A DNA stretch of 38,506 nucleotides. It comes from Phycisphaerae bacterium (GTDB taxonomy: Bacteria > Planctomycetota > Phycisphaerae > Phycisphaerales > SM1A02). The notes beneath the pieces are model-generated. The model ran no database searches. It was given only the letters and a program-made list of their open reading frames with translations, and had not been told where the DNA came from. The first letter of the stretch is position 1. The number at the start of each line of letters is the position of its first letter. The stretch spans positions 1 to 38,506 of the forward strand of contig PAHO01000035.1 in assembly GCA_002705085.1 (NCBI GenBank), written 5' to 3'. Below, piece by piece: positions 33,829-38,506 of the stretch. A program made the position numbers and the translations under genes.

Positions 33829-34920
33829 TCAAACCTCCACAGCGGCCGCGTCCGTCTCTGCAACATCTTCTGATTCCATTTCCGATTCCGGAAGGACACC
33901 GCGAGCGGCCAGAACTTTCTCACGAATTTCAGCCGCCGCCTCGGGATTGTCGCGAAGAAATTGCTTGGCGGTCTCCCGGCCTTGTCCCATTCGGACGTCG
34001 CCCCAAGAGAACCAGGCACCGCTCTTCTGGCAAATCCCTTCGATGACGGCCAAGTCCAGCAAGTCACCACTCCACGAAATGCCTTCGTTGAACATGATGT
34101 CGAACTCGGCTTGCTGGAATGGAGGCGCGATCTTGTTCTTGACCACCTTGCAACGAACGTGATTTCCGATGGCCTTGTCGCCATCTTTGATGGAACCGAT
34201 GCGTCGAATATCAATCCGAACCGACGAATAGAACTTCAAGGCCCGACCACCAGTGGTGGTTTCGGGGGAACCAAACATCACCCCAATTTTCTCGCGGATC
34301 TGGTTGATGAAGATCACCGTGCATTCGCTTCGGTTGATCGCACCCGTCAATTTTCGCATGGCTTGACTCATCAAGCGGGCTTGCAAGCCAACGTGCGAAT
34401 CCCCCATGTCGCCTTCGATTTCAGCTTTCGGAATAAGCGCCGCCACCGAGTCCACCACGATGACATTGGTGGCATTGGACCGTACCAGCAACTCGCAAAT
34501 CTCCAGTGCTTGCTCACCGGTATCCGGCTGCGAAACCAACATCTCTTCGACGTTGACACCGATGCGTCGCGCCCAAGTGGGATCCAAGGCATGTTCGGCA
34601 TCGATGAAGGCCACCACGCCGCCAGCCTTTTGGGCTTCCGCGGCAATGGTGAGGGCAAGGGTCGTCTTACCACTGGACTCCGGGCCAAACACTTCGACGA
34701 TTCGACCTTTGGGAACCCCTCGGCCACCAAGGGCCAAGTCCAAACTCAACGAACCAGTCCCAATACCGGGAGGGGCGGTCAGCCCATCCCCTTCGAGACG
34801 CATGATGGAACCTTTGCCATAGGTCTTTTCAATTTGGGCCAGGGCCCGATCCAACGCGGCTTGGCGACCGGCGGATTCTGCGTCAGGGGCGGGGGTAGTG
34901 GTTTTTTTGCGTGCTGCCAT
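33829..34920 (-). CDS. recA: Recombinase RecA
   Basis: This is the strand-exchange ATPase of homologous recombination and the co-protease that triggers LexA self-cleavage. It has 363 residues, with Walker A GPESSGKT (79-86), Walker [11 protein letters not shown], the DNA-binding loops ([20 protein letters not shown], one residue string; and the [20 protein letters not shown] loop) and the acidic C-tail ([19 protein letters not shown]). The start is the ATG at 34918-34920 ([13 protein letters not shown]). The leader is long (up to about 190 bases if transcription starts near the 35092 dyad) and contains a nested stem at 35006-35053. It diverges from the exonuclease III gene. No recX follows; tRNA-Leu does. 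Confidence 0.97.
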   Translation of the reverse strand: MAARKKTTTPAPDAESAGRQAALDRALAQIEKTYGKGSIMRLEGDGLTAPPGIGTGSLSLDLALGGRGVPKGRIVEVFGPESSGKTTLALTIAAEAQKAGGVVAFIDAEHALDPTWARRIGVNVEEMLVSQPDTGEQALEICELLVRSNATNVIVVDSVAALIPKAEIEGDMGDSHVGLQARLMSQAMRKLTGAINRSECTVIFINQIREKIGVMFGSPETTTGGRALKFYSSVRIDIRRIGSIKDGDKAIGNHVRCKVVKNKIAPPFQQAEFDIMFNEGISWSGDLLDLAVIEGICQKSGAWFSWGDVRMGQGRETAKQFLRDNPEAAAEIREKVLAARGVLPESEMESEDVAETDAAAVEV

Positions 34921-35005
34921 GGCTAAAGCGTGCTCCTTGCTGTTCGCTCATCTCATCCAGAGTGGCTCGTCGGAACATTGGGCCGACGGGCCGTGGGGGT
35001 TTGTC

Positions 35006-35053
35006 CTGCAGCAGCCTAGGACGCCGTCGTCCAAGCGGTGGATCTTGCTGCAG
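35006..35053 (-). promoter_or_regulatory. Nested stem in the recA leader
   Basis: CTGCAGCA (35006-35013) pairs with TGCTGCAG (35046-35053). Inside it GGACG (35019-35023) pairs with CGTCC (35028-35032) around a CCGT loop. On the recA transcript this would fold about 90 bases before the start codon. It may control translation or stability; no known RNA family is recognised. Confidence 0.3.
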
Positions 35054-35091
35054 ATCATGCATCAAACCCCAACCCATCCATATCCGTTCGG

Positions 35092-35111
35092 GTTCTGTCA
35101 GGGGTCAGAAC
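35092..35111. promoter_or_regulatory. Dyad in recA promoter region, candidate SOS-type operator
   Basis: GTTCTG-N8-CAGAAC is a perfect 6-base dyad spanning 20 bases, and within it the pentamer GTCAG occurs twice (35097-35101 and 35104-35108). It lies 172 bases before the recA start codon in the shared recA/xthA spacer. It does not match the E. coli (CTGT-N8-ACAG) or Bacillus (GAAC-N4-GTTC) LexA boxes exactly, but it has similar half-sites. Confidence 0.5.
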
Positions 35112-35166
35112 AGTATCGGCGACACGTCTGAAGTTTGCCCAGTTCGGGGGAATTTTTCTTGCCCGA

Positions 35167-35199
35167 GACTGACAATCACCGTCAGTCCGACCGCATAAT
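35167..35199 (+). promoter_or_regulatory. Exonuclease III promoter with overlapping dyad
   Basis: CTGACA (35169-35174) and CATAAT (35194-35199), 19 bases apart, each match the consensus in five of six positions. The perfect dyad GACTGAC-N7-GTCAGTC (35167-35187) covers the -35 box and half of the spacer, so a bound repressor would block polymerase. The -10 box ends only nine bases before the ATG at 35209, so the mRNA should be nearly leaderless; no Shine-Dalgarno sequence is present. Confidence 0.55.
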
Positions 35200-35208
35200 C
35201 CTCCCCAT

Positions 35209-35979
35209 ATGCGGTTGATGACGTGGAATGTGAACGGTCTCCGAAGTGCCCTCAAAAAAGGACTTCCAGATGTCCTTCAAAAAGTCCGGCCACAAGTCGT
35301 TCTGCTTCAAGAAGTTCGGGCGTTCCCCGAAGATCTCCCCGCACCATGGGCCGCCCCCCCCCGGTGGCACGTCGTGTGGAACCCCGCCGAAAGGCCGGGA
35401 TACAGCGGCACCGCCATCTGGTCTCGATCACCCATTGAAGTCTTGGAACGAGGACTCGGTGGCTCCGACCAAGAGGGCCGGGTCATCGTGGCCCGTACCG
35501 GGGGCGTCGTGGTTGGATGCCTCTACCTCCCCAGTGGTTCTTCATCCGAGGCCCGCCAAACCGTCAAAGACCACATGCTCAAGCAATTCACCACCTGGGC
35601 GGAATCATGGCGAAAGAAAGCAGAACCTGTGTGCCTTGCCGGAGACTTCAATGTCGCGCCCACTGAACGCGACATCTACCACTGGAAGAGCAACCAAAAA
35701 ACCAGTGGCTTTCTCCCCCACGAGCGCGCCTGGTTTGCAGACCTCGTGCAACGTGGGTGGCACGACCCCGTACGCGAGCATGCTGGAGAGCGCGATGGCC
35801 CGTACACCTGGTGGTCCAATCGCGGACAAGCCCGCGCCCTTGATCGTGGGTGGCGTATCGATCACTGGCTGTTGAACAAAATGGCGACATCGCGATGCTC
35901 ACGACCGAAGGTTCACCGAGAACTGAGTCTTGGCGTCTCAGACCATGCCCCAGTGACAATTGATCTCAAAGTCGACTGA
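35209..35979 (+). CDS. xthA: Exodeoxyribonuclease III (AP endonuclease)
   Basis: This is a base-excision repair enzyme of the EEP nuclease fold, cutting 5' of abasic sites and degrading 3' ends. It has 256 residues. The catalytic set is visible: N8 region TWNVNGLRS, metal ligand E35 (LLQEVR), YSGTAIWSR, the GDFNVAP loop and the terminal D245-H246 pair (GVSDHAPV). The family length is normal. The gene is divergent from recA and probably shares its regulation, judging from the dyads between them. The start ATG is only about ten bases from the -10 box. After the stop there is a 252-base spacer with no gene. Confidence 0.94.
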   Translation: MRLMTWNVNGLRSALKKGLPDVLQKVRPQVVLLQEVRAFPEDLPAPWAAPPRWHVVWNPAERPGYSGTAIWSRSPIEVLERGLGGSDQEGRVIVARTGGVVVGCLYLPSGSSSEARQTVKDHMLKQFTTWAESWRKKAEPVCLAGDFNVAPTERDIYHWKSNQKTSGFLPHERAWFADLVQRGWHDPVREHAGERDGPYTWWSNRGQARALDRGWRIDHWLLNKMATSRCSRPKVHRELSLGVSDHAPVTIDLKVD

Positions 35980-36231
35980 AGAAAAAAGCCTACAGCCCAA
36001 TGCAGCGCTCTTTCACCCCTTCACAATGCCTGCAGAAAATATGTTTGCTTCGATTGGTTTTGAGATCACTTTTGAATTGAGCCGCTGGCCAGAGTCTGCT
36101 CTCTAACCAGAGGTCGATCGCAGCAGAGTTGCTGACGAGACCGGACAAGTTGAAAACGAAGGCCACCGTCTTGATGCAGTGAAGACGGATGAGGCGATCG
36201 TTCCGTCACTACCGACGGGTGGAGGTTGATG
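35980..36231. other. Spacer before the HTH regulator
   Basis: These 252 bases are less GC-rich than the neighbouring core genes. They carry only a small stem CAGCA-GAGT-TGCTG (36121-36134) and GGAGG (36221-36225) serving the next gene. No RNA gene or open frame is convincing, and no clear promoter is seen. Confidence 0.4.
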
Positions 36232-37485
36232 ATGACGTGCAGCGGAGAGCGCCGAGTACGACTCGGTGAAGTGATTGAAATGGCACAGCGATATCGAGGC
36301 TGGAGCCGACGAGAATTGGCTCGGTCGATCGGGAGGGATCCAACCAAGCTGATCCCCTCAACGGGACTGCCCCGACTAGATTTTTTGGTCGAACTGGCGG
36401 GCGCCCTTGATTGGGAGGTCGATGATTTGGTGTCGCACCTTTGGGGTGGTGAACGCGATCAAATCAAACCAATTTCCGATCAAGAACTCCCCCCAAACCC
36501 AGATTTTCAGACACTCGACAGGTTGGCAAGAGAAGCTCACTTGGCCGGTGAATTCGAGAGAATGATCGCATTGGCCCGAGCCGCACGTTCGAGAGCCCAA
36601 ACCCCCACTGAGTCTGCACTGAGTTTGAATCGAGAATCAGGTGGCTGGGATGGCCTAGGACGCTTTCGATCGGGGATTCGAACGCTGCGCTCTGGCTTAA
36701 GACTCCCAAATGTCGACGGCGATGTGAGGCGGATGATGCAATCCAACCTTGCTGGAGCTCATTATGGCTTGTGGTCACTCGTAGAAGCCCGCGGGACCGC
36801 CATTGATCTGATCGACACCTTCCGTCGAAAACCAGCAGAGTGCCTTCGAGATCATCGCTCACTGGCTTTTTCCCACCTCCATGTTGGCCAGTGCGCGAGA
36901 AGGCGGCTCGGCGACATGATCGATCAGCAAGACCACTCCGCCAATGCTCGAGTAGCCGTCGATCACCTTCTCATCGCCAAGTCTCACTTTGACCAACTTC
37001 ATCAAGAGTATGGAGACCAGAGACATGAAGGCATTTCAAGAACATGTTCAGCTGGAATCCTCGAAGCGGAAGTGGCTCTTGGCCATCGAACCGCTGAGCG
37101 GGCCATCGACGAGATCCACATGTTGATTGATCTACCTTGTCAAACCGCTGATGAACTCGAAGCCAGAGGCTGGTGCTGCATTTATGCCTGCAATATCGCT
37201 CTTCGATCGATCCACCGAGAATCTGACGTCCACCGGCATATGGCCATCCTGACTGATAAGGCACAAGCGGTTGCCGAATCGCTGAACCACTGGCCGCTTC
37301 GAGAACGTGTTTTCACGATGGAGCACATGCGGTGGGAAACCTCCGATGGCCCAATGGGCGTCAGGCCCCCAAAAGTGTTGGACCAAGAGGAGTTCAAAAC
37401 GGTTGCTGGGACTTTATGCCGCTTCCCTTGCTTCAGAGAGCGTGGGTTGACCATTCTTCGTAGCGCACATTTGATCGAAAGTTGA
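36232..37485 (+). CDS. XRE-like HTH regulator with C-terminal helical-repeat (TPR-like) domain
   Basis: I do not recognise a named family for this 417-residue protein. The N-terminus (about residues 8-65) fits a Cro/C1-type helix-turn-helix: LGEVIEMAQRYRGWSRRELA, a turn (IGRDPTKL) and LDFLVELAGALDWEVDDLV. The remaining 340 residues are almost entirely helical with Ala, Leu, Arg and acidic residues spaced as in tetratricopeptide-like repeats (for example DRLAREAHLAGEFERMIALA, ADELEARGWCCIYACNIAL). This layout resembles peptide-sensing RRNPP-type regulators. GGAGG precedes two ATGs; 36232 has the better spacing, with 36229 as alternative. The next gene begins four bases after the stop. Confidence 0.7.
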   Translation: MTCSGERRVRLGEVIEMAQRYRGWSRRELARSIGRDPTKLIPSTGLPRLDFLVELAGALDWEVDDLVSHLWGGERDQIKPISDQELPPNPDFQTLDRLAREAHLAGEFERMIALARAARSRAQTPTESALSLNRESGGWDGLGRFRSGIRTLRSGLRLPNVDGDVRRMMQSNLAGAHYGLWSLVEARGTAIDLIDTFRRKPAECLRDHRSLAFSHLHVGQCARRRLGDMIDQQDHSANARVAVDHLLIAKSHFDQLHQEYGDQRHEGISRTCSAGILEAEVALGHRTAERAIDEIHMLIDLPCQTADELEARGWCCIYACNIALRSIHRESDVHRHMAILTDKAQAVAESLNHWPLRERVFTMEHMRWETSDGPMGVRPPKVLDQEEFKTVAGTLCRFPCFRERGLTILRSAHLIES

Positions 37486-37489
37486 CCCC

Positions 37490-38137
37490 ATGCGACCGTT
37501 GCATCCACATCACATTCACCCCTCCCTGTCTGAACTCGATCGGCAATTTCTTGTTGGGACGCCCCCGCCGAAGAAAACAATCGGCAATGGCAATGGTGGG
37601 AGGCCGAACCACGCAAAGTGCATTTGTATTGCGAGTTGTTTGCTCGCTTTTCTCACAATGCCACCCAACCACGCGAATGCCGATGAGCCCAACTTTGCCT
37701 CACATTCCAATCAGGATGTCCTTGACTTCTCTGCCACCAGGCGGGCCAAGAAGAAAAGGCCATTCCCCCCGGGCGAACCTGTGCCGCCTCCTCCTTTGCC
37801 CCCGCCTGGAGGCCGTCGAGAAGGTGAAGATCCACGAAGCCAACCGTCTCTCTTGCTGGTCGCCCACCAGCTTCGGGGGTCCGACCACCTTGGGACCATT
37901 GATTTTGCGACAGATGAGATGCCCCACTTGACCAAACCTTTCCCAACTGGTCCAAAGAAGGGCTTGGATGCGCCAAACATGATTCCAAGCCCAAGCGGCC
38001 TGATTGCACTTCTGCTCGCCGGCCGTCACCGTCGACACCGGATTGCCTATGGTGTTCGCCCCAACCATGGTCGCTTCCACCATCATTTTGTCAGATCTCC
38101 ACCTGGGGCGAACGACCAGAGCCGCGATCTCTCCTGA
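37490..38137 (+). CDS. Probable small secreted protein with PEP-CTERM-like motif
   Basis: This 215-residue frame has no known homologue I can name. The N-terminus is long and polar before a hydrophobic run (CICIASCLLAFLTM) ending in NHANA-DEPN, a plausible cleavage site near residue 64. A Pro-rich middle follows (PFPPGEPVPPPPLPPPGGRR). Near the end is IPSPSGLIALLLAGRHRRHR, a Pro-Ser-Pro, hydrophobic, Arg/His pattern like the sorting tail at 15922-16767. Oddly, about 40 residues continue after the Arg cluster, overlapping the next gene by 71 bases or more, so a frameshift or a late stop is possible. No good ribosome site precedes ATG 37490; coupling to the regulator four bases upstream is likely. 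Gene reality is moderately supported. Confidence 0.5.
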   Translation: MRPLHPHHIHPSLSELDRQFLVGTPPPKKTIGNGNGGRPNHAKCICIASCLLAFLTMPPNHANADEPNFASHSNQDVLDFSATRRAKKKRPFPPGEPVPPPPLPPPGGRREGEDPRSQPSLLLVAHQLRGSDHLGTIDFATDEMPHLTKPFPTGPKKGLDAPNMIPSPSGLIALLLAGRHRRHRIAYGVRPNHGRFHHHFVRSPPGANDQSRDLS

Positions 38138-38506
38138 ATCCATCGCCGCCTTGTGCGCCCCCTTTGATCGGGTGGTGCTGAACGGTGACGTCTACGAAGC
38201 CCACCACCCTTCGTTGAAAGAACGCGGCACCGAGGCCTGGCTTTCTTTGCAAGATCAACTCACCAGCGCGGGCTGTGAATTGATCCCGATCGCAGGAAAC
38301 CACGATGCCAAGGCGTTTGACCGACGTGACCTTCTGTTGGAAGACGGCTTGATTTGGGTCACGCATGGAGACGTCTTGGACGAATGCATCGCCCCCTGGA
38401 GTTTGTCGGCCAAACGGATGGCTTCCGCCTGGCAAGCTGCCGCTTCCCAAATGCCCATCCATCAACGCCTGTCTCGAGAGGGGCAATTGGAAATTGCTCG
38501 TTTGGC
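38067..38506 (+). CDS. Metallophosphatase (calcineurin-like), cut by right edge
   Basis: This is a partial metallophosphoesterase of 146 visible residues running off the window. The two-metal motifs appear in order: SDLHLGR (D10, H12), LNGDVYE, AGNHDAK and THGDVLDE. This pattern is closest to LpxH-like or UDP-2,3-diacylglucosamine hydrolase-like phosphatases, but the spacing also suits other DNA or nucleotide phosphatases, and no substrate can be named. ATG 38067 was chosen; ATG 38049 lies six codons upstream in the same frame. It overlaps the 3' end of the preceding frame in a different reading frame. Confidence 0.85.
   Translation, partial: MVASTIILSDLHLGRTTRAAISPESIAALCAPFDRVVLNGDVYEAHHPSLKERGTEAWLSLQDQLTSAGCELIPIAGNHDAKAFDRRDLLLEDGLIWVTHGDVLDECIAPWSLSAKRMASAWQAAASQMPIHQRLSREGQLEIARL

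Noticed and set aside
37482-37931. An alternative plus frame of 149 codons over the small secreted protein
   Set aside because: It lacks a coherent signal peptide and sorting tail; the frame from 37490 has both. The choice is not certain.
37700-38143. A 147-codon minus-strand frame near the right edge
   Set aside because: It has no domain, runs antisense to two plus-strand frames and covers the metallophosphatase start.
1-38506. Mobile elements, phage genes, CRISPR arrays or toxin-antitoxin pairs
   Set aside because: No transposase, integrase, spaced direct repeats or typical pair was found; the MazG-like gene is a housekeeping-type hydrolase, not a MazEF toxin pair.

Overview
The window looks like a chromosomal segment from a planctomycete, most likely class Phycisphaerae. 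Three features point there. First, secreted proteins end in a Pro-Ala-Pro or Pro-Ser-Pro motif, a short hydrophobic stretch and an Arg cluster (a PEP-CTERM-like sorting tail). Second, a large C-type-lectin-like protein ends in the dockerin-like repeat (DVNQDNQVDFADL..., ending in NSWGAC) that is common in that class. Third, glutamine synthetase is the long type III form. The DNA is GC-rich, genes are packed tightly with many 4-base ATGA/GTGA stop-start overlaps, and most genes are housekeeping genes. I see no insertion sequence, prophage, CRISPR array or rRNA gene.

Layout from left to right. 1-1311 (minus) is the N-terminal part of NuoG, cut by the window edge. 1406-2604 (plus) holds tRNA-Arg(CCG), a MazG-like hydrolase and trpA. 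2792-4936 is type III glutamine synthetase. 5047-8555 holds trigger factor, a small membrane/zinc-ribbon protein, clpX and rpmB. After a 404-base gap come dnaG and the primary sigma factor gene rpoD (8960-12770). Convergent to rpoD is a ggt-FAH pair (minus, 12740-15015), with a TauE/SafE exporter diverging from ggt (15055-15852). 15922-19160 is a surface module: two divergent secreted lectin-like genes, followed by an unknown short protein. 20050-23063 (minus) holds yaaA, a cytidylate kinase-acyltransferase fusion and a TIM-barrel protein. 23358-30505 (plus) holds gcvH, an ABC ATPase, an FtsX-type permease, uvrB and purD. 30512-33532 (minus) holds an LplT-like MFS transporter and a cysteine desulfurase. 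33623-34920 (minus) holds recA followed by tRNA-Leu(CAG). Exonuclease III diverges from recA (35209-35979). The right end holds an HTH-plus-helical-repeat regulator, a probable small secreted protein and a metallophosphatase cut by the edge.

Functional links. The dnaG-rpoD pair matches the classical macromolecular-synthesis cluster. tig and clpX together serve protein folding and turnover. gcvH, the ABC pair and uvrB overlap by 4 to 44 bases and must share a transcript. recA and xthA are divergent repair genes whose shared intergenic region carries two dyads built from the same GTCAG pentamer, a candidate damage-response operator region. No wholly new system is proven here. The best leads are the Cmk-PlsC fusion, the recA/xthA operator region, the regulator plus secreted-protein pair at 36232-38137, and the rpoD terminator-like hairpins placed inside the convergent gene.
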